Origin: Georgenia sp. EYE_87
Lineage (GTDB): Bacteria > Actinomycetota > Actinomycetes > Actinomycetales > Actinomycetaceae
DNA: 64,000 nucleotides
Direction of reading: 5' to 3'
NCBI RefSeq assembly: GCF_023148685.1
Contig: NZ_JAHXNL010000013.1
Location: 1-64,000 of the forward strand
A model generated the notes under the pieces. It made no database searches. It was given only the letters and a program-made list of their open reading frames with translations, and was not told where the DNA came from. Each line of letters starts with the position of its first letter. The stretch's first letter is position 1. Below are positions 1 through 8,990 of the stretch, piece after piece. Position numbers and translations under genes: made by a program.

Positions 1-155
1 CTCGCGATCAGGCGCGCCACGGCGTCGGGATCGGAGGAGATCGACGACGTCGAGGGCTCTTCCCGGCCAGGCTCGAGCACCGCGACAGAGATTGTTTTCT
101 TGTGAACATCCAGACCGAGGTGGATCAGGTCCCGACGCTCCTGCACACTGGACAT
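1..155 (-). mobile_element. IS110-family transposase, 5' part only (runs off window)
   Basis: Reading leftward from an ATG at 155, the frame encodes a protein beginning MSSVQERRDLIHLGLDVHKK and stays open for 51 codons to the window edge. The GLDVHKK motif, with Asp16, is the first acidic residue of the RuvC-like DEDD catalytic domain of IS110-family transposases. These enzymes insert elements without inverted repeats, guided by a structured RNA encoded in the element flank. Only the N-terminus is visible, so integrity and element ends cannot be judged. The 80 bases between this start and the next gene would be the upstream flank of the element. Confidence 0.85.
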
Positions 156-236
156 GACGACCGGCTCCTTCGTATGTGGCACCTTCCGCTCCAGAGTGGA
201 TGACCCACGCGAGATGCGAAACGGGCCGGCCGTTCC

Positions 237-872
237 ATGCTGACTGAGCACCTCCCGGGCGCGACAATGGCACGGATGATCGAGCGCAGGCCTGACGACG
301 TGCCGGTCGGCAACTGGGTCGACCAGCTGATCCGCGCCGCCCAGGAACGGGGCGAGTTCGACGACCTGCCGGGCGCCGGCAAGCCGCTGCCGGACACCGG
401 CCCGCTCGACGAGGACTGGTGGGTCAGGCAGAAGATCCGCAGCGAGGACCTGCCCGCCGACGTCCTGCTCCCGCCCGCTCTGCTGCTGCGCAAGGAGGTC
501 GCCGCGCTTCCGGAGACCGTCCGCGACCTGCCCACCGAGGCGGCCGTGCGCGAGGCGGTGCGGGAGGTGAACCTGCGCGTGGCGGCCTGGATCCGCACGC
601 CCACCGGCCCCGTGGTGCCCGTCGTGCCCGCCGACCCCGACGTCGTGGTCGCCGCCTGGCGCGCCGTCCGGGAGGCTCCGCCGTCGCCCGGGCCCGACGA
701 CGGGGCGCCTGACGACGGGGCGCCCGACGACGCACGCCTCGACCAACCCGGGAACGACGGCGCGCGCCCCGACGAGCTGGCCTGCACCGGCGGGGCCGCC
801 GCGCCGCCCGGACCGTGGTGGCGGCGCCTGCTGCGCCGGCGCTGGCACGACGCGCCCGGGCGCGACGTTTGA
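237..872 (+). CDS. DUF1992 (DnaJ homologue subfamily C member 28-like) protein
   Basis: A 211-residue protein. Its N-terminal half (about residues 14-75) matches the DUF1992 pattern: NWVDQLIRAAQERGEFDDLP followed by GAGKPLP and an LLRKEV segment. The domain is widespread in actinobacteria and its biochemical role is unknown. The C-terminus is low-complexity, with three GAPDD-type repeats encoded around 697-735, then proline and a basic tail. In-frame ATGs at 267 and 276 are alternative starts; the conserved block begins after the third, so the true start is uncertain. No membrane segment is visible. It stands alone ahead of sbcD. Confidence 0.8.
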   Translation: MLTEHLPGATMARMIERRPDDVPVGNWVDQLIRAAQERGEFDDLPGAGKPLPDTGPLDEDWWVRQKIRSEDLPADVLLPPALLLRKEVAALPETVRDLPTEAAVREAVREVNLRVAAWIRTPTGPVVPVVPADPDVVVAAWRAVREAPPSPGPDDGAPDDGAPDDARLDQPGNDGARPDELACTGGAAAPPGPWWRRLLRRRWHDAPGRDV

Positions 873-930
873 GGGGCACGCCTGCCCCGGTTCCACGGCG
901 ATGTCGGTGGCCGGGGATACGTTCGGCACC

Positions 931-2136
931 ATGCGGATCCTGCACACCTCGGACTGGCACCTGGGGCGCACCCTCCACGGGGTCGACCTCACGGCGCACC
1001 ACGCCGCGTTCCTCGACCACCTCGTCGAGGTCGTGCGCGCCGAGCGGGTTGACGCCGTGCTGGTCGCCGGGGACGTCTACGACCGCGCGATCCCCCCGGT
1101 CGAGTCGGTCGAGCTGCTGTCGCAGACGCTGGCCCGGCTGACCGAGCACACCCGCGTCGTGCTCACCCCCGGCAACCACGACTCCGCGACGCGCCTCGGT
1201 TTCGGCGCCGGGCTCTTCCGGGACCGCCTCGCCGTCCGTTCGCGGGTGGCGGGCATCACCGAGCCGGTCGAGCTGCCCGACCGCGACGGCTCCTCGGGCG
1301 CGCTCGTCTACGCCCTGCCCTACCTCGACCCTGACCTCACGCGGGACGCGCTCGCCGAGCCGGACGACGACGGCGCGCCCGTCCGTCCCGCCCGCTCGCA
1401 CGAGGCGGTGACCGCGGCGGCCCTCCGCCGCGTCCGCGGCGACCTCGTTCGGCGCCGCGCCGACGGCAGCAGCCGGGTCCCGGCCGTCCTGGTCGCTCAC
1501 GCCTTCGTCACCGGCGGGGCCGCGAGCGAGTCGGAGCGGGACATCCGCGTGGGCGGTGTGGACCAGGTTCCCTCGGGCGTCTTCGGCGCGCCCGACGAGC
1601 TGGACTACGTGGCGCTGGGGCACCTGCACGGCCCGCAGCGGGTGGGTCGCGAGGGCCTCGACCCGGTGATGCGCTACGCCGGCTCACCGATCGCCTTCTC
1701 CTTCTCCGAGGCCAACCACCGCAAGTCCACCGCCCTGGTCGAGCTGGGGCCCCGGGGCGTGCGCGAGGTCGAGCTGGTCGAGGCCCCGGTGGCGCGTCGC
1801 CTCGCCGACGCGACCGGCACGCTGGAGGAGCTGACAGGGCGCGCGTTCGACCACCTCGTCGACCACTGGCTGCGGGTGACGGTGACGGACGACGTCCGGC
1901 CCGAGCAGATGTGGGCGCAGGTCGCCCGCCGGTTCCCGCACGCCCTCGTCGTCCAGCACTCCCCCGCGCAGGCCCGTGCCCGGTCCGCGGCGTCCGCCGT
2001 CGGGCCGCAGCAGGACCCGCTGGAGGTCGCCGCCCAGTTCCTCGAGGCCGCCGGCGGCCGACCCGCCCGTCCCGACGAGCTCGCGGTGGTCCGCGCGGCC
2101 TACGAGTCCGTCCTCGCTGCGGAGAGGAGCGCCTGA
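931..2136 (+). CDS. sbcD: Exonuclease subunit SbcD (Mre11-type)
   Basis: A 401-residue metallophosphoesterase, the nuclease subunit of the SbcCD (Rad50/Mre11) complex that cleaves hairpins and trims double-strand ends. Metal-binding motifs are in order: TSDWHLG at residues 6-12, AGDVYDR at 46-52, GNHDS at 81-85, then VAHAF and GHLHGP in the second half. The family normally begins right at MRILHTSDWH, so the ATG at 931 is chosen over the in-frame ATG at 901. The stop codon shares one base with the sbcC start (TGATG), so the two subunits are translationally coupled. Confidence 0.95.
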   Translation: MRILHTSDWHLGRTLHGVDLTAHHAAFLDHLVEVVRAERVDAVLVAGDVYDRAIPPVESVELLSQTLARLTEHTRVVLTPGNHDSATRLGFGAGLFRDRLAVRSRVAGITEPVELPDRDGSSGALVYALPYLDPDLTRDALAEPDDDGAPVRPARSHEAVTAAALRRVRGDLVRRRADGSSRVPAVLVAHAFVTGGAASESERDIRVGGVDQVPSGVFGAPDELDYVALGHLHGPQRVGREGLDPVMRYAGSPIAFSFSEANHRKSTALVELGPRGVREVELVEAPVARRLADATGTLEELTGRAFDHLVDHWLRVTVTDDVRPEQMWAQVARRFPHALVVQHSPAQARARSAASAVGPQQDPLEVAAQFLEAAGGRPARPDELAVVRAAYESVLAAERSA

Positions 2137-5100
2137 TGCGCATCCACCGGCTCACCCTGCAGGCCGTCGGGCCGTTCCCGGGGAAGCACACCATCGACGT
2201 CGACTCGCTCTCCGCCAACGGGTTGTTCCTCCTCGAGGGGCCCACTGGCGCCGGCAAGTCCACGATCATCGACGCGGTGGTCTTCGCCCTCTACGGAGGC
2301 GTCGCCGGCGGGGAGTCCTCGGACGACCGTCTGCACTCCGACCACGCCGCTCCGGACGCCGAGCCCTTCGTCGAGCTGACCTTCTCCACCGGGGCCGGTA
2401 TCTACCGCGTGTGGCGCTCCCCGAGGTACGAGCGGCTCAAGAAGCGCGGAGGCGGCACCACGACGCAGAACGCGCGCGCCAAGCTGTGGCGCCTCGGCCA
2501 CGTCGAGGACGAGGGCGAGCCTGTCTCCGCCCACGTGCAGGAGGTCGGCACCGAGCTCGGGCGCATCGTGGTGCTCGACCGTGCCCAGTTCACCCAGACC
2601 GTCGTCCTGCCCCAGGGCCAGTTCGCCTCCTTCCTGCGGGCGAGGCCGGAGGACCGCCGTACCGTCCTGCAGGACGTGTTCGGCACCGAGATCTACGACC
2701 GGCTCCAGAAACGGCTGGCCGAGATGGCCCGCATCGCCCGCACCGACCTCGACCGCGCGACGACGGAGGTCACGGCAGCCGCCTCCACCTTCGCGGCGTG
2801 CCTGGAGCCGGCCGCGCCCGAGGACGTGGACGCCGCCTCGGCGCCGGTCTCCCGGGAGGTGGTGCTCGAGCGGGCCGCCGAGCTGGACGCTGCCGCGCTG
2901 ACCACCACGGCCGAGGAGGCCTGCGCGCGGGCCGACTCCCGCGCCGAGGAGGCGGCGCACGCGCGGGCGGCCGCCGCCGTGGTCGAGGCGACGGCGCGAG
3001 AGCGGCTCGACGCCGAGCGGAACCTCGCCGAACGCCTGCGCCGGCGTGGCGCGCTGCTCGTCGAGCATCGCACGCTGCAGACCGCCGACACGGCGGTGCG
3101 GGCCGACGCCGAGCGGCTGGAGCTGGCACGGGTCGCGGCGGGCGTCGTCCCGGTCCTGGAGGCTCACGAGCGTGCGGCCGCCCGCGTCTCCCGGGCCGCC
3201 GGTCACCGCGGCCGTCTGATCGAGGAGATCCGCACAGGGCCGCACCAGGACCTGACGGAGCTGCGCGGACCCGACGACCTGCGGGACGGGCACGACGCCG
3301 CCACCACGGCGCTCGGCGCCCTCGCCCAGCTCGTCGACCTCGAGGCCGACCTTCCGCGGCGCCGGTCCGAGGTCGAGGCCGCGCACCGTGCGGCCGACCG
3401 GGCGAGAGACCGGGCCGGCGAGCTCGAGGCCGCCGTCGCCGCACGCCCTGCCGCCCGCCAGGCCCTCGAGGAGGCGCTGGACCAGTACCGCGACGCCGGG
3501 GCAGGCCGTGAGCGGGCGCTCGCCCAGACCCGCCGCGCCCGCGAGTGCCTGACCGCGGCCACCGGCGCCGAGGCCACGGCGAGCCAGGTCGCTGTCGCCG
3601 AACGAACCCTCACCGCGGTCGCCGGCCGGGCCGCCGCCGCGCTCGACGCGGAGCACGCCGTCCGGCTCCGTTGGGTCGCCGGGATGGCGGGCGCGCTCGC
3701 CGGCCGGCTCGTGCCCGGCCAGCCGTGCGCCGTCTGCGGTGCCACCGACCACCCGCATCCCGCCCGGCCCACGCCCGAGCACGCCACCGACGACGAGGTC
3801 GCGGCGGCCACGGCGGCTCGGGAGGACGCCGACGCGGAGCTCACCCGGGCCCGTGCGCTCCTGGCCGCGCTCGCCGAGAAGGCCGCGGCACTGCGCGAGG
3901 CCGCGGGCGGCCTCGCCGCTGCCGAGGCGCGGGTCAGGCTCGCGACCGCCGAGTCGGAGCTCGCGGCCGCCGAGGCCGCCATCGTGCGCAACGCGGTGCT
4001 CGAGCAGGAGCTCTCCGACCACGAACGCGAGACGGCGTCGCTGCAGGAGCGCCTCGCCGAGCACCGGTCGACGGCAGCTTCGCTGCGCGAACGGTGCGAG
4101 CACCTGGTGCATCAGCTCGCCACGGACGAGGCACGGTGCGCGCAGGGCCGGGGCGCCGCCGCGTCGGTGGCCGCGCGCGCGGAGGAGCTGCGCGGCCGTG
4201 CCCGTAACGCCCGCGCGTTGCTCGAGGCGACCACGGAGCTCCTCGCCGCACAGGAGGCCCACCGGGAGGCCGAGGACAGGCTGGAGACGGCGCTCGCGGA
4301 CGCCGGGTTCCCGGACGCCGAGGCCGCACGCGCCGCGGTGCTGCCCGCCGACGAGCAACGCGTGCTGGACCAGCGGGTCCAACGGCACCGCAACGACGTC
4401 GCCCGGGTGGCTGCCGGGCTCGCCGAGGAGGAGATCGCCGCGCTCACCGGCGCAGAGGCCGCCGACGTCCCCGGGGCACAGGCCGCCCACGCCGCAGCCA
4501 TGGCCGCCCTGACCCGGGCCGCCGGCGCCGCGAGCGAGGCGGACCTCCGGTGCCGCCAGACCCGCGAGGCGGCCGACGAGCTGCTCGGCGCGCTCGCCGC
4601 CCACGCCGAGGGCGCGCGGCGCGCGGCGCCGGTGCTCCGGGCCGCGGCGCTCGCCACCGCCGGAGAGGGCAACACGATCGACACGACGCTCGCGACCTAC
4701 GTGCTCCTGCGCCGCTTCGAGGACGTCGTGGCCGCCGCGAACGACCGGCTGTCGCTGATGTCGGACGGGCGGTACACCCTTGAGCGCATCGACGAGCGGG
4801 AGGGCGGGCAGCGGTCCCGCAAGGCCGGGCTCGGGCTACGGGTGCGCGACCACGTCACCGACGTCCCCCGCGACCCGCACACGCTCTCCGGCGGCGAGAC
4901 CTTCTACGTCTCCCTGTGCCTGGCGCTGGGACTGGCCGACGTCGTGCGCTCGGAGGCTGGTGGGGTCGAGCTCGGGACGCTGTTCGTGGACGAGGGATTC
5001 GGATCGCTCGACCCCGGCACGCTCGACGCCGTGATGACCGAGCTCGGGCGCCTCCGCGAGGGCGGACGCTCGGTCGGCATCGTGTCGCACGTCGCCGACC

Positions 5101-5177
5101 TCAAGGACCGCATCCCGGAGCGGATCGAGGTCCGCCGGCTGCCGTCGGGGGCCTCGACACTCACAGTTCGCTGCTGA
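2136..5177 (+). CDS. sbcC: Exonuclease subunit SbcC (Rad50-type ATPase)
   Basis: A 1013-residue SMC-like ATPase partner of SbcD. The N-terminal Walker A is GPTGAGKST (residues 35-43). A long Ala/Glu/Arg-rich coiled coil is interrupted by the zinc hook CAVCGATDHPHP near residue 530. The C-terminal lobe carries the ABC signature LSGGETFYVSL (about 916) and Walker B TLFVDEGFGSLD (about 949). Length and domain order are usual for the family. The ATG overlaps the sbcD stop. A longer upstream reading of the same frame exists inside sbcD but lacks conservation. It faces the DUF6912 gene tail-to-tail across a 23-base gap. Confidence 0.95.
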   Translation: MRIHRLTLQAVGPFPGKHTIDVDSLSANGLFLLEGPTGAGKSTIIDAVVFALYGGVAGGESSDDRLHSDHAAPDAEPFVELTFSTGAGIYRVWRSPRYERLKKRGGGTTTQNARAKLWRLGHVEDEGEPVSAHVQEVGTELGRIVVLDRAQFTQTVVLPQGQFASFLRARPEDRRTVLQDVFGTEIYDRLQKRLAEMARIARTDLDRATTEVTAAASTFAACLEPAAPEDVDAASAPVSREVVLERAAELDAAALTTTAEEACARADSRAEEAAHARAAAAVVEATARERLDAERNLAERLRRRGALLVEHRTLQTADTAVRADAERLELARVAAGVVPVLEAHERAAARVSRAAGHRGRLIEEIRTGPHQDLTELRGPDDLRDGHDAATTALGALAQLVDLEADLPRRRSEVEAAHRAADRARDRAGELEAAVAARPAARQALEEALDQYRDAGAGRERALAQTRRARECLTAATGAEATASQVAVAERTLTAVAGRAAAALDAEHAVRLRWVAGMAGALAGRLVPGQPCAVCGATDHPHPARPTPEHATDDEVAAATAAREDADAELTRARALLAALAEKAAALREAAGGLAAAEARVRLATAESELAAAEAAIVRNAVLEQELSDHERETASLQERLAEHRSTAASLRERCEHLVHQLATDEARCAQGRGAAASVAARAEELRGRARNARALLEATTELLAAQEAHREAEDRLETALADAGFPDAEAARAAVLPADEQRVLDQRVQRHRNDVARVAAGLAEEEIAALTGAEAADVPGAQAAHAAAMAALTRAAGAASEADLRCRQTREAADELLGALAAHAEGARRAAPVLRAAALATAGEGNTIDTTLATYVLLRRFEDVVAAANDRLSLMSDGRYTLERIDEREGGQRSRKAGLGLRVRDHVTDVPRDPHTLSGGETFYVSLCLALGLADVVRSEAGGVELGTLFVDEGFGSLDPGTLDAVMTELGRLREGGRSVGIVSHVADLKDRIPERIEVRRLPSGASTLTVRC

Positions 5178-5200
5178 GCGGCGCGGCCGCAGCTGTCTAC

Positions 5201-5674
5201 CTAGCGCTCGGCCGCCAGCTCGGCGCGCAGGTCGGCCAGCTCCACGACGTCGTACCAGAGCAGGTCCCGCTCGGCCGCGCGCTCGAGCGCGTCGTCGTCG
5301 CCGGACGCCGCCGCCCGGACGTCGTCGGCGGCCTCCGGCTCGTCGACGTGGAGCGCGACGACATCGCCCCAGGGCACCGTGCTCACGAGCTCCACGGCCG
5401 TGGGCAGCTGTTCCTCACCCAGGACCTCAGGCACCTGGACGGCTGCGTCGGCGACGTCGGCGACCACCACGACGCGACGCGGTACGGACCCGTCGGCGGC
5501 GATCAGCCGCACGGACTCGTCCGCGGCGGCGAGCGTGGCGGTCATCTCCAGCCCCTCCTCGTCCTCGTCCGGCAGCTCGGCGCGCAGCGCGGGTGTCACC
5601 GCGTGGCCCCAGCGCGGTGCGATCCCGGCGGGATCGTGCAGATCGGTGGCGGTCGCGGGGAGGTAGAGGCGCAT
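5201..5674 (-). CDS. DUF6912-family protein
   Basis: A 157-residue acidic protein beginning MRLYLPATATDLHD, which fits an actinobacterial family of unknown function (DUF6912). It has no signal peptide or membrane segment. Its start lies 22 bases after the stop of the CpaE-like gene, so SAF protein, CpaE-like ATPase and this gene probably form one transcript. The link to pilus assembly is only positional. Family assignment is from memory of the N-terminal pattern. Confidence 0.7.
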   Translation of the reverse strand: MRLYLPATATDLHDPAGIAPRWGHAVTPALRAELPDEDEEGLEMTATLAAADESVRLIAADGSVPRRVVVVADVADAAVQVPEVLGEEQLPTAVELVSTVPWGDVVALHVDEPEAADDVRAAASGDDDALERAAERDLLWYDVVELADLRAELAAER

Positions 5675-5696
5675 GGGGGTCAGTGTGTCAGGCGGT

Positions 5697-7163
5697 TCAG
5701 CGGACGAGGACGGGCAGTGCTATGCCGCGCCGCCTGACACGCCGCGGACGCTCGCTGCTGAGCCGCTGCGCGAGCTGTTCGACCGCCCGCCGCGCCGGTG
5801 AGGTCGGCGCGACCTGGGTGAGGGTGCGGCCCTGGAGCACCGCCCTGTCGAGGGCAGGGCGGTCGTCGGGCACGACGAGCGCATCGGCCACACCCGCGAA
5901 GCGGGCGAGCGCCTCGTGGACCGACTGCGCCGGGGCGGACCCCGCCGCGGAGGCGCGCACCCGGTTCACCACGACCACCCGGCGGGCGCCGGGGCCCATG
6001 ACGTCGGCGTCGGTCAGCTCGCCGAGAGCCATCACGAGCCGACGCATCCCCACCGGCTCTCCCGCCCCGACCACCACGACGACGTCGGCGGCGGCCAGCG
6101 CCGAGGAGGTCGCCTGGTGCCGACGGGGACCGAACGACCCGTCGTGGTCCTCGTCCAGCGTCGCGCCGGTGTCGACCACCGTCCACGGGGCCGCCGCACG
6201 GGCAACGTCCCAGACCACCTCGAGCGCCGACGGCGGCAGCTCGCGCCACCGGTCCGCGCGGGTGAGCCCGGTCATCACATGGATGTTGCCGTCCACGACG
6301 GGGCACAGCCGGGTGAGCGTGGCCGTGTCGAGGCGGCCGTTGAGCGCCTGGCGCGACACCGCGGCCACGGCCGAGGAGTCGTCCAGGATGCCCAGAACCT
6401 GCGTCACCGACGGGGCTTCGGTGTCGGCGTCGACGAGCACCACGGGGCCGGAGAGGGCGGCAAGCTCGGCGGCCAGCGTGACGGCCAGGGTGGTCCGACC
6501 GGGCGCCCCGGGCGGCCCCCAGATCGCGACCAGCCGGCCCGGCGGGCCCGCGCGCCCACCGCCGTCGGCGGCCGCTGCGCCGGGAAGCCCCTCGCCCGCT
6601 CCCTCGCCACCCGGGACAGGAGGGGGCTCACCGAGGCTCGCGCCGCCCGGTGGAGGGGCGGCTTCACCGCCCGGGGCGTCGGGCCAGCCGGTGACCGCGG
6701 CACCGGCCGTGGCGGCGCGGCGCGCCGCTCGTCGGCCCCTCGCCGCGGGCTCGTCCCGTTCCGTGGGTGGAGCGCTGCCCGGGCTCGCCACCACGTCCTC
6801 CTCGGGCGCGGGCGTCCGACGTGCGAGCGCGGTGACCGTGTCCGCCAGCGCCGCAGCACCCGTCGTCGCCGGCTCCACCCGGTCCGGGCCCAGCGCCGTG
6901 CACCGCTCCACCTGGTCCGCCGCGGCGACGAGAACCGTGCGCACCCCGGCGTCCCGGAGTCGCGCCACGACCGCCCGGTCCACCCCCGGCATCTCGGCGT
7001 CGAGCACGGCGACCGCGCCCAGCCCCGCAGCCGCGGCGGCGAGCACCTCAGGGACGTCGGCGCACCGGCGCACCACTCGCACGCCCGAGCCCGGGGAGTC
7101 CAGCAGCCTCACGACCTCGCTCTCCACCTGGCCGTCGAGCGCGAGCAGGACCCCGACGCTCAC
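5697..7163 (-). CDS. CpaE/TadZ-like ATPase (Flp pilus localisation type)
   Basis: A 488-residue protein with a receiver-like N-terminal part, a Pro/Ala/Gly-rich linker (about residues 120-205) and a MinD/ParA-like ATPase domain. The P-loop is deviant, GPPGAPGRTT, near residue 213, followed by VVLVDADTEAPS. CpaE/TadZ proteins position Flp (Tad) pilus machinery at the pole. The start is a GTG at 7163 that overlaps the stop of the upstream SAF gene as GTGA; an upstream ATG in this frame would run through that gene. It lies about 38 kb from the tad operon in this window, so any partnership is inference. Confidence 0.75.
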   Translation of the reverse strand: MSVGVLLALDGQVESEVVRLLDSPGSGVRVVRRCADVPEVLAAAAAGLGAVAVLDAEMPGVDRAVVARLRDAGVRTVLVAAADQVERCTALGPDRVEPATTGAAALADTVTALARRTPAPEEDVVASPGSAPPTERDEPAARGRRAARRAATAGAAVTGWPDAPGGEAAPPPGGASLGEPPPVPGGEGAGEGLPGAAAADGGGRAGPPGRLVAIWGPPGAPGRTTLAVTLAAELAALSGPVVLVDADTEAPSVTQVLGILDDSSAVAAVSRQALNGRLDTATLTRLCPVVDGNIHVMTGLTRADRWRELPPSALEVVWDVARAAAPWTVVDTGATLDEDHDGSFGPRRHQATSSALAAADVVVVVGAGEPVGMRRLVMALGELTDADVMGPGARRVVVVNRVRASAAGSAPAQSVHEALARFAGVADALVVPDDRPALDRAVLQGRTLTQVAPTSPARRAVEQLAQRLSSERPRRVRRRGIALPVLVR

Positions 7164-7876
7164 GTCGCGTCCCCCTTCTCGTCCACGGCGGCCGCCTCCT
7201 GGTCCGCCGTGGCTGCGCCGGCTCCGACGAAGGTCGGTACGGCGACCAGCTGCCCGTCGGTGGAGACTGCGGCCAGGACGTCGGGCAGGTCGAGGCGCGG
7301 GACCAGGAGCTCGACGGAGGTTCCCGTGGCGCCGCTGAGCACGGAGTCGTCCTCGACGACCTCCGCGACGACCAGCTCGGCCGCGAGGAGCGCCGGCTCG
7401 GGCGCTGCCGCGGCGGACTGCCCGACGCCGCCGATCGGGGCGGGAGGGGCGAGCCACAGGTCGACGACGGCGCCCGCAGCCAGATCGGCGGGGACCGCGA
7501 GGCCCAGCGGCACGACGACGGGCCGCAGGTCCACCGAGGCGGCGTCACCGACTGCCGACCTGGGCACCAGCTCGCCGGCGCCGACGGTCCTGGTGACCAC
7601 GGCGCCGTCCGGGACACCGTCCGCGACGAGGTGGTACAGCCCTTCGTCCTCGCCCAGGCGCACCTCGCGGACGCTCAGCACGTCCGCCTCCACGGGGTCG
7701 CCCGGCGTCAGGGCCTCGCCGGCGGCGTACACCTGCACGGTGGCGGCGGCGTCCCGGACCGCCCAGGTGCCCAGCGCCACCGCCGCGGCCACGAGCAGGA
7801 CGCCCACGCCGAGGCGCGGGTCCCGCCAGGTCGGACGACGCAGTCGACGCGCCTGCGGCAGCTCTTCCGTGTTCAT
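7160..7876 (-). CDS. SAF-domain membrane protein (CpaB/FlgA-like)
   Basis: A 238-residue protein with a basic N-terminus, one transmembrane segment at about residues 22-42 (LGVGVLLVAAAVALGTWAV) and a SAF domain at about 50-115. CpaB/RcpC proteins of Flp pili have this layout and are thought to bind the cell wall or secretin. The ATG at 7876 is preceded by AGCAGGGGG, a plausible ribosome-binding site. The stop overlaps the GTG of the CpaE-like gene, which supports a shared function. Confidence 0.75.
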   Translation of the reverse strand: MNTEELPQARRLRRPTWRDPRLGVGVLLVAAAVALGTWAVRDAAATVQVYAAGEALTPGDPVEADVLSVREVRLGEDEGLYHLVADGVPDGAVVTRTVGAGELVPRSAVGDAASVDLRPVVVPLGLAVPADLAAGAVVDLWLAPPAPIGGVGQSAAAAPEPALLAAELVVAEVVEDDSVLSGATGTSVELLVPRLDLPDVLAAVSTDGQLVAVPTFVGAGAATADQEAAAVDEKGDAT

Positions 7877-7996
7877 CCACGCCCCCTGCTTGCTCACGAC
7901 CCCATCGTGCCGTCGGCAGCATATTGCCGGAGGAGTCCGTCCACAGGAAGCCTCTGGTGCCACCGCGTCCGGAGCGGGTGGTGCGATGATGGGGCC

Positions 7997-8209
7997 ATGG
8001 CGCAGCGATTCCTGACCCTCGCGGACGTGGCCGAGGAGCTGGCGGTCTCCGTCGCCCAGGTCCGGGTCCTCGTGCGCTCCGGGGAGCTGCGGGCCATCCA
8101 GGTCGGCGGACGCAACCAGTGGCGGGTCGAGGCCTCCGCGCTGGAGGAGTACATCCAGGAGCAGTACGCACGCACCCGCGCCCGGATCCAGGCCGAGCAG
8201 AACGGCTGA
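7997..8209 (+). CDS. Small excisionase/MerR-type helix-turn-helix protein
   Basis: A 70-residue protein that is almost entirely a winged helix-turn-helix: LTLADVAEELAVSVAQVRVL followed by a wing with GGRNQWRVEASALEEYI. This is the excisionase/AlpA-like DNA-binding fold also used by BldC-type regulators. The ATG at 7997 follows GGGGCC closely; the long upstream extension of the frame is non-coding in character. It is divergent from the SAF-CpaE operon, separated by 120 bases, and could regulate it. The target is not evident. Confidence 0.75.
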   Translation: MAQRFLTLADVAEELAVSVAQVRVLVRSGELRAIQVGGRNQWRVEASALEEYIQEQYARTRARIQAEQNG

Positions 8210-8266
8210 CGGGTCGCGTCTTCGTTGACGTCCCCTCTCCGTCGGCCTGCGCTCAGACAGGCGCGC

Positions 8267-8330
8267 CACGGACTGACGGCTCAGCGCACGAACTGACGGC
8301 TCAGCGCGCCGCGGACTGACAGCTCAGGCG
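8267..8330. repeat. Three copies of a 20-bp direct repeat
   Basis: Units CACGGACTGACGGCTCAGCG (8267-8286) and CACGAACTGACGGCTCAGCG (8287-8306) are tandem and differ by one base. A third, diverged copy occupies 8307-8330 and overlaps the stop codon of the leftward gene ending at 8324. The array fills the gap between two convergent genes. Confidence 0.8.
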
Positions 8331-8842
8331 GTGCTGACGAGCGTCACGGCCGCCAGTGCCACCGTGATCGTCCCCGACCCCGACGCCTCCGGGCGCAGAT
8401 CCACGTGGTCCGACCCCACCCGGGTGAGCCAGCCGGTGTAGTCCCCGGCGTCGCACGACACCCGGACGGGCGCCCCCTCCCGGGCCAGCGCGCGCAGCAC
8501 GTGCGTGATGCGCAGCCGACGCTCCACCGTTCCCGCCTCGGGCGCCACGGGTCCGAGCGGCCATGCGGCCTGCACCGCCTCGACGGGGACGAGGAGCCGT
8601 CGCTCACGGTCGTCCCCCAGCAGCAGCCACTGCGGCGCCGCGTCCAGGATCCGCCCCGCCAGGTCGGCGCCCGAGCGCAGACGCAGCCGAACGTCCTGCC
8701 CGAGCTGCGCCCGCAACCGGTCGGCGAGCACCGTCCCGCCCATCTCCGCCTCGGCGAGCTCGGCGACGAGCATCTCGTCGTCCGCGCGCTCCGCCGCCTC
8801 CAGCTGACCCTGCAGGTCCTCGAACAGCGCTTCCCACCGCAT
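8324..8842 (-). CDS. Conserved actinobacterial hypothetical protein
   Basis: A 172-residue soluble protein. It starts MRWEALFEDLQGQLEAAERA, an acidic helical segment, followed by a beta-rich region with LRLRSGADLAGRILDAAPQW and a C-terminal part ending VALAAVTLVSTA. The pattern resembles a small actinobacterial family of unknown function found near the secA neighbourhood. The ATG at 8842 is preferred because conservation begins there; 28 further codons upstream look non-coding. It is divergent from the LysM gene. No catalytic motif was recognised. Confidence 0.65.
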   Translation of the reverse strand: MRWEALFEDLQGQLEAAERADDEMLVAELAEAEMGGTVLADRLRAQLGQDVRLRLRSGADLAGRILDAAPQWLLLGDDRERRLLVPVEAVQAAWPLGPVAPEAGTVERRLRITHVLRALAREGAPVRVSCDAGDYTGWLTRVGSDHVDLRPEASGSGTITVALAAVTLVSTA

Positions 8843-8941
8843 GAGCGCACGGTACCGGACGTCCCAGAACGGATATCGCTCGCACCGCCGGGCGCCCGGA
8901 CGGGAGGCAGCGGCCCCGGCGTCCACAGACGCGCACGACGG

Positions 8942-8990
8942 GGTTTACAGATCCGGCCGGGCTCCAGTAAACCTACGTCGTGATGCATCA
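8942..8990. promoter_or_regulatory. Inverted repeats upstream of the LysM gene
   Basis: GGTTTAC at 8942-8948 and GTAAACC at 8967-8973 are exact inverted copies separated by 18 bases. They are followed by the perfect palindrome TGATGCATCA at 8981-8990. This AT-richer stretch is 43 bases or more from the ATG at 9033 and is the likely promoter/operator region for the LysM-Rv3235 pair. The regulator is unknown. Confidence 0.4.

Noticed and set aside
2100-4604. 834-residue minus-strand frame inside sbcC
   Set aside because: It is the antisense shadow of sbcC, whose ATPase, hook and signature motifs are all on the plus strand.
5697-7457. Longer CpaE-like protein starting upstream at 7457
   Set aside because: The extra residues are Arg-rich antisense of the overlapping SAF gene; the GTG at 7163 overlaps the SAF stop in the style of this genome.
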